DNA from: Acidimicrobiia bacterium
Lineage (GTDB): Bacteria > Actinomycetota > Acidimicrobiia > Spongiisociales > UBA5794
Length of the DNA stretch: 7,004 nucleotides
Assembly (NCBI GenBank): GCA_013695075.1
Contig: JACDBE010000339.1
Span: 1-7,004, forward strand
Direction: 5' to 3'
In this document: positions 1-6,505 of the stretch, piece after piece
How the letters are laid out: every line of letters begins with the position of its first letter
Position numbering within the stretch: position 1 is the first letter of the stretch
Notes under the pieces: model-generated
Database searches by the model: none
The model's input: only the letters and a program-made list of their open reading frames with translations
Told to the model about the DNA's origin: nothing
Program-made: the position numbers and the translations under genes

Positions 1-1
1 C

Positions 2-334
2 AGCGGCCGTCTGGTCGCCACGGGTTTACTGGGCGCCGCCCGCCCACTGGCGGCGGCGCTCACGCGCACCTGGGCACCGCTCACCCTGGCCGTCGCCGCC
101 TTGGCCGGTCCGGCGCGGCAGCGCCGGTTGTTGGCGCTGGTAGTGGCCGGCAAGGCGATGGAGTGGGCCGAGCGGCGTCCTGACCTCGACCCGGTGACGT
201 TCGGGTCGCTGGCCGTGGTCGACGACCTGCTGTACTGCGGCGGGGTGTGGGCAGGTTGCCTGCGGTTTCGCCAGCTCTCCCCGCTGCTCCCCCGCAGCGG
301 TAGGTCGAGCGAGGCGGGGAGGGAAGAGGCGTGA
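2..334 (+). CDS. mftF: Probable mycofactocin glycosyltransferase MftF, C-terminal fragment
   Basis: The frame is open from the left edge to the TGA at 332-334, giving the last 110 residues of a longer protein; the true start lies outside the window. The fragment begins with a hydrophobic, Ala/Leu-rich stretch (about residues 1-50, possible membrane segments). Next comes an amphipathic part with an EWAERRPDLDP segment (about 60-70), then VVDDLLYCGGVWAGCLR (about 77-93), and a basic tail. From memory of the family, a (V/L)DD-x-x-Y-G-x-G-V/L-W-x-G-x-x-R block near the C-terminus, after an 'RRPDLDP'-like segment, is typical of MftF. MftF is the membrane-associated GT2-family enzyme that oligoglycosylates the redox cofactor mycofactocin. 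The catalytic GT2 domain (DxD motif) is outside the window, so this rests on C-terminal resemblance only. An internal TTG at 101 is an artefact of reading only the right-hand part. The gene ends four bases before the convergent ligase stop. Confidence 0.55.
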   Translation, partial: SGRLVATGLLGAARPLAAALTRTWAPLTLAVAALAGPARQRRLLALVVAGKAMEWAERRPDLDPVTFGSLAVVDDLLYCGGVWAGCLRFRQLSPLLPRSGRSSEAGREEA

Positions 335-338
335 TCCG

Positions 339-1985
339 CTAGGCGGTCTCGGTGGCGGCGTCTGCGGCCAGGTCGAGTTCCTCGATGGACGTCTCCCGCA
401 TCCGGAACTTCTGCACCTTGCCGGTGACGGTGAGCGGGAACTCGTCGGTGATCCGCAGGTAGCGGGGAATCTTGTAGTGGGCGATGCGGTCCCGGCAGAA
501 CCGGCGTAGCTCCTCGATGGTCAGCTGGTGGCCGTCGCGCAACCGCACCCAGGCGCACAGCTCCTCCCCGTACTTGGGGTCGGGGACACCGATCACCTGG
601 ACGTCGGCGATGGCCGGGTGGGAGTACAGGTACTCCTCCACCTCGCGGGGGTAGATGTTCTCCCCGCCGCGGATCACCATGTCCTTGATGCGACCCACGA
701 TGTTGACGTACCCCTCGTCGTCCATGGCGGCCAGATCGCCGGTGTGCATCCATCCGGTGGCGTCGATCGCCTCGGCGGTGGCCTCGGGGTTCTCCCAATA
801 GCCCAGCATCACCGAGTAGCCCCGGGTGCACAGCTCGCCCGGTTGCCCCCGCTCCACCACCCGGCCGGTCTCGGGGTGGACGATCTTGGACTCCACGTGG
901 GGCATCACCTGCCCCACGTTGGAGACCCTCCGTTCGATGGGGTCGTCGGTGCGGCTCTGGTACGACACCGGGGAGGTCTCGGTCATCCCGTAGGCAACGG
1001 TGACCTCCTCCATGTGCATCTCGGCGACGACCCGCTTCATCACCTCCACCGGGCAGGGAGAACCGGCCATGATCCCGGTGCGCAGGCTGGTGAGGTCGGC
1101 GTCGCCGAACGACGGGTCGTCGAGCATGGCGATGAACATGGTGGGGACGCCGTACAGCGACTGGCAGCGCTCCTCGGCCACCGCCGCCAAGGTGGCCGCC
1201 GGCTCGAACCCCTCCGCCGGGTACACCACGGTGCCGCCCCGGCTGAGCATCCCCAGATTGCCCATCACCATCCCGAAGCAGTGGTACAGCGGGACCGGGA
1301 CGCACAGCACGGAACCCGGGCCTAACCCCTGCATCCCGGTGACGAAGTAGCCATTGTTGAGGATGTTGTGGTGGGTGAGGGTGGCACCCTTGGGGCTCCC
1401 GGTGGTGCCCGAGGTGTACTGGATGTTGATGGGGTCGTCGAACTGGAGCCGGGACTGGATCTCCCGCACCCGGTCGACCTCGACATCGCCGGCCCTGTCC
1501 AGGAAGGCGTTCCACGACAGGTCAGCCCGGTCGCCCAGGGAGATGACGGTCTGCAAGGCTCCCAGCTCGGGGCGCACCGCATCGATGGTGTCGATGTACG
1601 AGGTTCCCTTGAAGCCTTCGGCGGTGACCAGCACCGAGACCCCGGACTGGTCCAGGGCGTAGGCCAGCTCGTGGCTGCGGTACGACGGGTTGACGTTGAC
1701 CAGGATCGCCCCGATCTTGGCGGAGCCGTACTGCACCACCGCCCACTCCGCCCGGTTGGGCGACCAGATCCCCACCCGGTCTCCCGGCTCCACCCCCAAG
1801 GCGAGCAGGGCCCGGGCGCAGCGGTCGACCTCGGTGATGAACTCGGCGTACGTCCACCGTATCTGCTGATGGCGAGAGACGAGGCAGGTGGTGTCGGGAT
1901 GGGCGTCGGCGACGGCGTCGAGGTTGTCGCCGATGGTCTCGCCGATCAGCGGTGTGGTGGAGGTACCAGAGACGTAGCTCAGCAT
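339..1985 (-). CDS. AMP-forming acyl-CoA synthetase (fatty-acyl-CoA ligase, FadD/ACSF2-like)
   Basis: A 548-residue ANL-superfamily adenylating enzyme, the usual full length. It activates a carboxylate, probably a medium- or long-chain fatty acid, to acyl-AMP and then acyl-CoA in the cytoplasm. Visible motifs are the P-loop-like YTSGTTGSPKG (about 190-200), YGMTETSP (332-339), GWMHTGDLA (about 411-419, with the ATP-ribose-binding Asp), GRIKDMVIRGGENIYPRE (431-448, hinge and CoA-binding part) and the catalytic C-terminal Lys in LTVTGKVQK (Lys523). The IRGGENIYPREVEEYLYSHP block resembles the ACSF2-type acyl-CoA synthetases; substrate cannot be read from sequence. I chose the ATG at 1985 because AGGGG lies five bases upstream and the protein then begins just before the family's normal N-terminus. 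An in-frame GTG at 2069 would add 28 unsupported residues. The gene is transcribed away from the purine operon and converges on the mftF-like gene. No key residue is missing. Confidence 0.93.
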   Translation of the reverse strand: MLSYVSGTSTTPLIGETIGDNLDAVADAHPDTTCLVSRHQQIRWTYAEFITEVDRCARALLALGVEPGDRVGIWSPNRAEWAVVQYGSAKIGAILVNVNPSYRSHELAYALDQSGVSVLVTAEGFKGTSYIDTIDAVRPELGALQTVISLGDRADLSWNAFLDRAGDVEVDRVREIQSRLQFDDPINIQYTSGTTGSPKGATLTHHNILNNGYFVTGMQGLGPGSVLCVPVPLYHCFGMVMGNLGMLSRGGTVVYPAEGFEPAATLAAVAEERCQSLYGVPTMFIAMLDDPSFGDADLTSLRTGIMAGSPCPVEVMKRVVAEMHMEEVTVAYGMTETSPVSYQSRTDDPIERRVSNVGQVMPHVESKIVHPETGRVVERGQPGELCTRGYSVMLGYWENPEATAEAIDATGWMHTGDLAAMDDEGYVNIVGRIKDMVIRGGENIYPREVEEYLYSHPAIADVQVIGVPDPKYGEELCAWVRLRDGHQLTIEELRRFCRDRIAHYKIPRYLRITDEFPLTVTGKVQKFRMRETSIEELDLAADAATETA

Positions 1986-1990
1986 GGTCG

Positions 1991-1995
1991 CCCCT
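1991..1995 (-). promoter_or_regulatory. Ribosome-binding site of the acyl-CoA ligase
   Basis: On the minus strand AGGGG lies five bases before the ATG at 1985. This supports the 548-residue start over the in-frame GTG at 2069, which would lie in the divergent intergenic region. Confidence 0.55.
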
Positions 1996-2032
1996 ACGAA
2001 CGTCGCCGTCGTGGCGGTGTCGTCCGAGGCGC

Positions 2033-2038
2033 AATCTA
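2033..2038 (-). promoter_or_regulatory. Possible -10 element for the acyl-CoA ligase
   Basis: TAGATT on the minus strand (4/6 to TATAAT) lies about 48 bases before the ligase ATG. A poor -35 candidate, TCCACC, sits 16 bases further upstream at 2055-2060. A GCCAG-N5-CTGGC palindrome (2039-2053) fills the spacer and could be an operator. The match is weak and this is only a suggestion. Confidence 0.2.
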
Positions 2039-2053
2039 GCCAGCACGCCTGGC
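2039..2053. repeat. Short palindrome GCCAG-N5-CTGGC in the divergent region
   Basis: Two perfect 5-bp inverted arms, 2039-2043 and 2049-2053, flank a 5-bp spacer between the divergently oriented ligase and acylphosphatase genes. Its size and position beside a putative -10 would suit a dimeric repressor site. Arms this short are common by chance in GC-rich DNA, so an operator role is inference only. Confidence 0.25.
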
Positions 2054-2092
2054 CGGTGGACGGTGCCACGTCCGCTGCGCCACCATGGCGGC

Positions 2093-2425
2093 GTGATCCG
2101 TACCCGCATCATCGTCCATGGACGCGTCCAGGGCGTGTTCTTTCGTGATTCGGTACGCCAGCGTGCACGCGCCGCCGGGATCGCCGGCTGGGTGCGGAAC
2201 AACCGCGACGGCACCGTCGAAGCTGTGTTGGAAGGGGATCCGGCGAGCGTGGAGGCCGTCGTTGCCTTCGCCCAAGAAGGCCCGCGCGGGGCGCGGGTTG
2301 ACCGTGTCGTGGTCGTTGCCGAGCCGGTCGAGAGCCTGACCGGCTTCGCCGTGCTCTCGTTCCAGGCGGGTCGACACCAAGAGCCGGGGCCGCCGGCGAG
2401 TCGGCGGTACCATCCCCACCCGTGA
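2093..2425 (+). CDS. acyP: Acylphosphatase
   Basis: A 110-residue cytosolic protein of the acylphosphatase family (EC 3.6.1.7), which hydrolyses acyl phosphates such as acetyl phosphate or 1,3-bisphosphoglycerate to carboxylate and phosphate. The signature HGRVQGVFFRDSVRQRA (9-25) carries the phosphate-binding loop and catalytic Arg18. GWVRNNRDGTVEA (32-44) supplies catalytic Asn36. The rest of the fold follows (LEGDPASVEAVVAFAQEGPRGARVDRV). The GTG at 2093 is used because the protein then starts immediately before the first beta strand, as usual. An ATG at 2085 is out of frame, and no Shine-Dalgarno is visible. The family is normally 90-95 residues; here about 18 Pro/Arg/His-rich residues follow the domain, ending on the purC start. 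It is the first gene of the purine operon; co-transcription is inferred from the overlap. Its physiological role, even in this family, is not well defined. Confidence 0.9.
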   Translation: MIRTRIIVHGRVQGVFFRDSVRQRARAAGIAGWVRNNRDGTVEAVLEGDPASVEAVVAFAQEGPRGARVDRVVVVAEPVESLTGFAVLSFQAGRHQEPGPPASRRYHPHP

Positions 2426-3300
2426 TGGCGCTGCATCATCTTGGATCGGGCAAGGTCCGGGACAACTACCTGCTCGACGACGACCGCATACTGATGGTCG
2501 CTTCCGACCGCATTTCGGCGTTCGATGTGGTGTTGCCCACCGCCATCCCCGACAAGGGGCGGGTGCTCACCGGGTTGTCGATCCACTGGTTCGGGCTGCT
2601 CGACACCCCCCACCATCTCCTCGCCGCCGACGTCGACACCGTTCACGGCCTCGGCGACATCGAACGCGATGAGTTGCGGGGCCGGGCGATGATCGTCCGC
2701 CGGGCCGAGGTGATCCCCATGGAGTGCGTGGTGCGCGGTTACCTGTACGGATCGTCGTGGCAGGAGTACGCCGCTGGGGGCGGCCCCACCACCGAACACC
2801 TTCCCGCCGGGTTGGCGATGGCCGACCGGCTCGAGCAACCAATCTTCACCCCGGCCACCAAGGCGGAGAGCGGCCACGACCAGAACCTGACCGAGGCCGA
2901 CGCCCGCTCCCTGGTGGGTCACGACACCTATGAGGAGCTGCGCCGGCGCAGCATCGCCATCTACCAACGGGCCGCCGACCATGCCGCCGACCGCGGCATC
3001 CTGCTCGCGGACACCAAATTCGAGTTCGGTGAGGTCGACGGCGAGCTGCTGCTGATCGACGAGGTACTCACCCCGGACAGCTCCCGCTACTGGCCGGCCG
3101 ATGCCTGGACGCCAGGCGCCACCATGCCCTCCTTCGACAAGCAGCCGGTGCGCGATTGGCTGGAGCAGAGCGGGTGGGACAAGACACCGCCGGCACCGAC
3201 GCTGCCTGACGACGTTGTCACCGGGACCCGGCGCCGCTACGTGGAGGCCTACGAGCGGCTCACCGGGGCGTCGTTCGACGACTACCTGGCGGGCCGATGA
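2425..3300 (+). CDS. purC: Phosphoribosylaminoimidazole-succinocarboxamide (SAICAR) synthase
   Basis: A 291-residue SAICAR synthetase (EC 6.3.2.6). It ligates CAIR and L-aspartate with ATP to form SAICAR in de novo purine synthesis. In order: GSGKVRDNYLL (7-17, glycine-rich nucleotide-binding loop), VASDRISAFDVVLP (25-38, family signature), VVRGYLYGSSWQEY (102-115, second signature), ATKAESGHDQNL, LLADTKFEFG, LLIDEVLTPDSSRYW (210-224, metal/substrate acids) and FDKQPVRDWL (from 237). The length is that of the roughly 290-300-residue bacterial form rather than the roughly 240-residue B. subtilis form. The ATG at 2425 overlaps the acyP TGA by one base (TGATG). The GTG directly before it at 2422 would give 292 residues and a four-base GTGA overlap like the junctions downstream, so the two starts cannot be separated. 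There is no clear Shine-Dalgarno, so translational coupling to acyP is likely. Confidence 0.96.
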   Translation: MALHHLGSGKVRDNYLLDDDRILMVASDRISAFDVVLPTAIPDKGRVLTGLSIHWFGLLDTPHHLLAADVDTVHGLGDIERDELRGRAMIVRRAEVIPMECVVRGYLYGSSWQEYAAGGGPTTEHLPAGLAMADRLEQPIFTPATKAESGHDQNLTEADARSLVGHDTYEELRRRSIAIYQRAADHAADRGILLADTKFEFGEVDGELLLIDEVLTPDSSRYWPADAWTPGATMPSFDKQPVRDWLEQSGWDKTPPAPTLPDDVVTGTRRRYVEAYERLTGASFDDYLAGR

Positions 3301-3551
3301 GGGTCGTGGTGTCCATCACCCGCAAGGACGGTCTCTCCGACCCCGAAGGGGCAACAACCGCCAAGGCGCTGCGCCAGCTGGGCTACCCGGTGGGCGAGGT
3401 CCACTTCGGGCGGACCATCACCCTCGAGGTCGACGCGGCAGACGCCGCCGCGGCGCGGGCTGCCGCCACCGACATGTGCACCCGGCTGCTGGCCAACCCG
3501 GTGATCGAGGACTTCACCGTGTTCGTATCCGAGGGGGAGGCGGTTCGGTGA
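3297..3551 (+). CDS. purS: Phosphoribosylformylglycinamidine synthase subunit PurS
   Basis: An 84-residue PurS, the small subunit of the three-part FGAM synthase (EC 6.3.5.3). It forms a dimer that bridges PurL and PurQ and is needed for ammonia transfer between them. It shows the expected short ferredoxin-like alpha/beta pattern: VVVSITRKDGLSDPEGATT at the N-terminus, then KALRQLGY and VHFGRTITLEV, an Ala-rich helix (about 50-60), CTRLLANPVIEDFTV and a short acidic end. The length is typical (about 80-85). The ATG at 3297 overlaps the purC stop as ATGA, which fixes the start. Its position between purC and purQ confirms the identification of this poorly conserved small protein. Confidence 0.94.
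   Translation: MRVVVSITRKDGLSDPEGATTAKALRQLGYPVGEVHFGRTITLEVDAADAAAARAAATDMCTRLLANPVIEDFTVFVSEGEAVR
3533..3540 (+). promoter_or_regulatory. Strong ribosome-binding site for purQ inside the end of purS
   Basis: GGGGGAGG ends seven bases before the GTG at 3548 and lies within the last codons of purS. It is the best Shine-Dalgarno in the purine block, whose other starts rely on overlap with little SD signal. It supports the GTG start of purQ and suggests extra initiation at this gene. Confidence 0.7.
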
Positions 3552-4249
3552 AGGTGGCGGTGGTGGTGTTCCCTGGCACCAACTGCGAGCAGGACGTGGT
3601 GCATGCCCTGCGGGCACTGGGGGGCACCGCCGAGCTGGTGTGGCACGGCGACGCCGACCTGGCGGGGGCCGACGGGGTGGTGCTCCCTGGCGGGTTCGCC
3701 CACGGCGACTACCTGAGGACCGGCGCCATCGCCCGCTTCTCGCCGGTGATGACCGCGGTGGACCGGCTCGCCGCCGCCGGCAGACCGGTGCTGGGCATTT
3801 GCAACGGGTTCCAGGTGCTGTGCGAGGCCGGACTGCTCCCCGGGGCGCTGGTGGCCAACCGGGACCTGCGCTTCATCTGCCGGCCCGTCCACGTCAGGGT
3901 CGAGTCCACCGCCAGTATCCTCACCGCGGCGGCGACCGTCGGCGACGTGCTCCGGCTCCCCCTCAACTCATACGAGGGCAACTACACCGCATCGGCCGCC
4001 ATGCTTGGCGAGCTCGCTGCCACCGACCGGGTGGTGCTCCGCTACTGCGACCCGTGCGGAGCCGTCACCGAGGAGGCCAACGTCAACGGATCGTTGGATG
4101 CGATCGCCGGGGTGGCCAATGCTGCCGGCAACGTGGCCGGGCTGATGCCGCACCCGGAGCGGGCATCGGACGAGATCCTGGGATCGACCGATGGGGTGGT
4201 GGTGCTGGAATCGTTCCTCATAGCTCTTCGGCTGGCGGCGGTGCGGTGA
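3548..4249 (+). CDS. purQ: Phosphoribosylformylglycinamidine synthase subunit PurQ (glutaminase)
   Basis: A 233-residue class I glutamine amidotransferase subunit of FGAM synthase. It hydrolyses glutamine and passes ammonia to PurL. It starts KVAVVVFPGTNCEQD (2-16). VVLPGGFAHGDYLRTGAIA (44-62) forms the oxyanion region, GICNGFQVLCEAGLLPGAL (83-101) contains nucleophile Cys85, and LMPHPERA (199-206) holds the His202/Glu204 pair, so the catalytic triad is intact. The block that reads KHGEGNY in many PurQ proteins and, from memory, KSGEGRY in mycobacteria is NSYEGNY here (about 140-146). A CDPC pair occurs in the variable region before EEANVNGSL (167-170). The GTG at 3548 overlaps the purS stop (GTGA) and is backed by the strong SD. 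The length is normal for the PurQ type that works with separate PurS and small PurL. Confidence 0.96.
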   Translation: MKVAVVVFPGTNCEQDVVHALRALGGTAELVWHGDADLAGADGVVLPGGFAHGDYLRTGAIARFSPVMTAVDRLAAAGRPVLGICNGFQVLCEAGLLPGALVANRDLRFICRPVHVRVESTASILTAAATVGDVLRLPLNSYEGNYTASAAMLGELAATDRVVLRYCDPCGAVTEEANVNGSLDAIAGVANAAGNVAGLMPHPERASDEILGSTDGVVVLESFLIALRLAAVR

Positions 4250-6414
4250 CGCCCCCCGTCGCCACCGAGTCGCTCCACCGCTCATTGGGGATGATCGACG
4301 ACGAATACCACGCCGTCGTCACCATCCTGGGCAGGGAACCCCGCCCCGCCGAGCTGGCCATGTACTCGGTGATGTGGTCCGAACACTGCTCGTACAAGTC
4401 GTCGCGAGCGTGGCTGGCCAGGTTCCCCACCGAGGCGCCGTGGGTGGTAGTGGGACCGGGGGAGAACGCCGGGGTGGTCGACCTGGGGGACGGCTGGCTG
4501 GCGGCGCTGCGCATCGAGAGCCACAACCACCCGTCGTTCGTCGAGCCATACCAGGGTGCCGCTACCGGGGTCGGCGGGATCCTGCGGGATATCTTCACCA
4601 TGGGGGCCCGCCCGGTGGCGGTGTGGGATCCGCTCCGCTTCGGACCCCTCGACGACTCGCACAACCGGTATCTGCTCGACGGGGTGGTGCGGGGCATCGC
4701 CGGATACGGCAACGCCGTGGGGGTCCCCACGCTTGGCGGCGAGATCGAGCTCGACGACTGCTATACCGCCAACCCGCTGGTCAACGTCATGGCGCTTGGT
4801 CTGCTGCGGCGCCAGCAGCTGGTTCTGTCCGCCGCCTCGGGGGCGGGGAACCTCGCCGTGCTGCTCGGTGCCTCTACCGGCCGCGACGGGATCGGCGGCG
4901 CCTCCATCCTGGCCTCGGCCGGCTTCGACGAGGCGTCGGGGGCGAAGCGCCCCTCGGTGCAGATCGGTGATCCGTTCGAGGAGAAGAAGCTCATCGAGGT
5001 TTGCCTGGAGCTGTACCGGCAGGGCCTGGTGGTGGCGATCCAGGACCTGGGTGCGGCCGGGATCTCCTGCGCCACCGCCGAGTCGGCCGCCCGCGGCGGG
5101 ATGGGGATGGACGTCGACCTCGACGCCATCCACCTGCGCGAGATGGACATGACGGCAGCCGAGATCCTCATGTCGGAATCCCAAGAGCGCATGCTGGCCG
5201 TCGTCCGCCCCGACGACCTCGACCGGGTGGTGGCACTGGCGGAGCGGTGGGAGATCGCCGCCTCGGTCATCGGGAAGGTCACCGAAGGGGGCACGCTGAG
5301 GGTGCATCACCACGGCGAGGTGGTGGCCGAGGTGCCCGCCGCCTCGCTGGCGGAGGGCGCTCCAAGATACCTTCGCCCCTACCACCAACCCGACGACCTG
5401 GAGGCGGCATGGGCCGACGGACCGGTCCTCCCGGCGTCGGTCGATGTCCCCTCGTCGCTGCTGCGGTTGCTTGCCGATCCCGCCATCGGCGACACCTCGC
5501 CCATCTACCGGCAGTACGACCACCAGCTGTTCCTCGGCACGGTGGTCGAGCCGGGCCATGACGGCTCGCTGCTGCGGATCAAGGGTACCGGCAAGGGTCT
5601 GGCGGTCTCCACCGATGGCGATGGGGCCCGCTGTGCCCTCGACCCGCAGCGGGGCGCCGCTCGCATCGTGTGGGAGGCGGCACTCAACGTGGCCGTCGTC
5701 GGGGCCCGGCCATACGCCCTGGTCGACAACCTCAACCTGGGAAACCCGGAGAAGCCGGAGGTGATGTGGCAGCTGATCGAGGTTATCGAGGGTCTGTCGG
5801 TGGCCTGCGAAGCGCTGGGGATCCCGGTGGTGGGCGGCAATGTGTCGCTCTACAACGAGACCGCCGGGGTCGACATCCACCCCACCCCGGTGGTGGGGAT
5901 GCTGGGGCTAGCCGATCCCATGCCCGCCCGACCACCCCGGCTCGACCGGGCCGAGGCGGGGATGGCGGTGTGGCTGCTGGGACCCGATGACGGCGACGAC
6001 TTCGCCGGCTCGGCCTTCGCCAGGGTGGTGCTCGACCAGCGCCGCGGCCGTCCCGCCGCCCCCGATCCCGCCGCCGGCAGGGCTGTTGTCGCACGGGCCA
6101 TCGAGTTGGCCGGATGGTGCCCGGTGCTCCACGACGTGTCCCGGGGTGGGCTGGCGGTGGCCATGGCCGAGATCGCCATCCGGTCGCAGGTGGGCGTCGT
6201 CGTCGAGGTGGACCATTGGCAGGACCTGTTTACCGAATCGCCGCACCGGCTGGTGGCGGTGGTCCCGAGCGACGCCGACTTGGATGGGGCGATGCCGGGG
6301 CGCCGCATCGGCACCGTGGGAGGGGACGCCATCGACTTCGGCCGCCACGGTGCGCTCGACCTGCCGAAGGCCACCGCCGCCTGGGCCGCGGCGCTGGCCC
6401 GCCACCTCGCCTGA
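4246..6414 (+). CDS. purL: Phosphoribosylformylglycinamidine synthase subunit PurL (small type)
   Basis: A 722-residue catalytic subunit of FGAM synthase. It converts FGAR plus ATP plus ammonia (from PurQ) to FGAM. It has the two AIRS-like halves of the small PurL and none of the extra domains of the roughly 1,300-residue E. coli fusion. Motifs: YSVMWSEHCSYKSSR (40-54, proposed catalytic His47), GPGENAGVVDLGDGW (70-84), IESHNHPSF (90-98, metal/ATP site), YQGAATGVGGILRDI (from about 102), IQDLGAAGISCATAE (from 265), ILMSESQERM (307-316), IPVVGGNVSLYNE (526-538) and HDVSRGGLAVAMAE (629-642). Mycobacterial PurL is about 750 residues, so this one is slightly short but complete. The GTG at 4246 overlaps the purQ TGA by four bases. 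There is no good SD, so coupling to purQ is likely. An ATG at codon 16 (4291) is less likely because it breaks the overlap pattern. It is the last gene of the block; purF is not adjacent. Confidence 0.97.
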   Translation: MTPPVATESLHRSLGMIDDEYHAVVTILGREPRPAELAMYSVMWSEHCSYKSSRAWLARFPTEAPWVVVGPGENAGVVDLGDGWLAALRIESHNHPSFVEPYQGAATGVGGILRDIFTMGARPVAVWDPLRFGPLDDSHNRYLLDGVVRGIAGYGNAVGVPTLGGEIELDDCYTANPLVNVMALGLLRRQQLVLSAASGAGNLAVLLGASTGRDGIGGASILASAGFDEASGAKRPSVQIGDPFEEKKLIEVCLELYRQGLVVAIQDLGAAGISCATAESAARGGMGMDVDLDAIHLREMDMTAAEILMSESQERMLAVVRPDDLDRVVALAERWEIAASVIGKVTEGGTLRVHHHGEVVAEVPAASLAEGAPRYLRPYHQPDDLEAAWADGPVLPASVDVPSSLLRLLADPAIGDTSPIYRQYDHQLFLGTVVEPGHDGSLLRIKGTGKGLAVSTDGDGARCALDPQRGAARIVWEAALNVAVVGARPYALVDNLNLGNPEKPEVMWQLIEVIEGLSVACEALGIPVVGGNVSLYNETAGVDIHPTPVVGMLGLADPMPARPPRLDRAEAGMAVWLLGPDDGDDFAGSAFARVVLDQRRGRPAAPDPAAGRAVVARAIELAGWCPVLHDVSRGGLAVAMAEIAIRSQVGVVVEVDHWQDLFTESPHRLVAVVPSDADLDGAMPGRRIGTVGGDAIDFGRHGALDLPKATAAWAAALARHLA

Positions 6415-6420
6415 TCTGCG

Positions 6421-6505
6421 TCCCCTCCCTGATTGTCTCCCTCCCCGCCTCGCTAACGCTCGGTACCCCTCCCAGCGAGGGAGGGGAAACAGACGAGGGA
6501 GGGGA
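6421..6505 (+). terminator. Long imperfect inverted repeat after purL, probable terminator or interspersed palindromic element
   Basis: It begins seven bases after the purL stop. The arms are 6421-6454 and 6474-6505. TCCCCTCCCT (6421-6430) pairs with AGGGAGGGGA (6496-6505); TGTCT (6434-6438) with AGACG (6491-6495, one G-T); CCCTC (6439-6443) with GAGGG (6481-6485); and CCTCGCT (6448-6454) with AGCGAGG (6474-6480). That makes about 27 pairs, interrupted by small bulges, around a 19-base loop. It lacks a clear U-tract, which is common for actinobacterial terminators. The pyrimidine arm followed by a purine arm with internal duplication also looks like a dispersed palindromic repeat (REP/MITE-like). 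Copy number cannot be judged from this window. Confidence 0.5.

Noticed and set aside
528..1325. Open frame of 265 codons on the plus strand inside the acyl-CoA ligase
   Set aside because: Antisense to well-conserved ligase motifs, His/Gly/Val-rich low complexity; a high-GC shadow.
1368..2039. Open frame of 223 codons on the plus strand opposite the ligase N-terminal half
   Set aside because: Same explanation: antisense shadow with no family resemblance.
1986..2069. 28-residue N-terminal extension of the ligase from a GTG at 2069
   Set aside because: The ATG at 1985 has an SD and matches the family's N-terminus; the extension would occupy the divergent control region.
1986..2092. Purine or other riboswitch ahead of the purine operon
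   Set aside because: The leader is too short and no conserved aptamer core is recognisable.
1522..2982. Minus-strand open frame of 486 codons across ligase, intergenic region, acyP and purC
   Set aside because: It crosses three real genes and a divergent promoter region and has repetitive Arg/Gly composition; not a gene.
3640..4245. In-frame extension of purL by 202 codons upstream of 4246
   Set aside because: The extra residues are Arg/Gly-rich out-of-frame purQ sequence; PurL homology begins just after the GTG at 4246.
4282..5880. Long open frame (532 codons) on the minus strand opposite purL
   Set aside because: It mirrors the third-position GC bias of purL on the opposite strand, is Arg/Gly/His-rich with no recognisable domain, and overlaps a gene with complete motifs.
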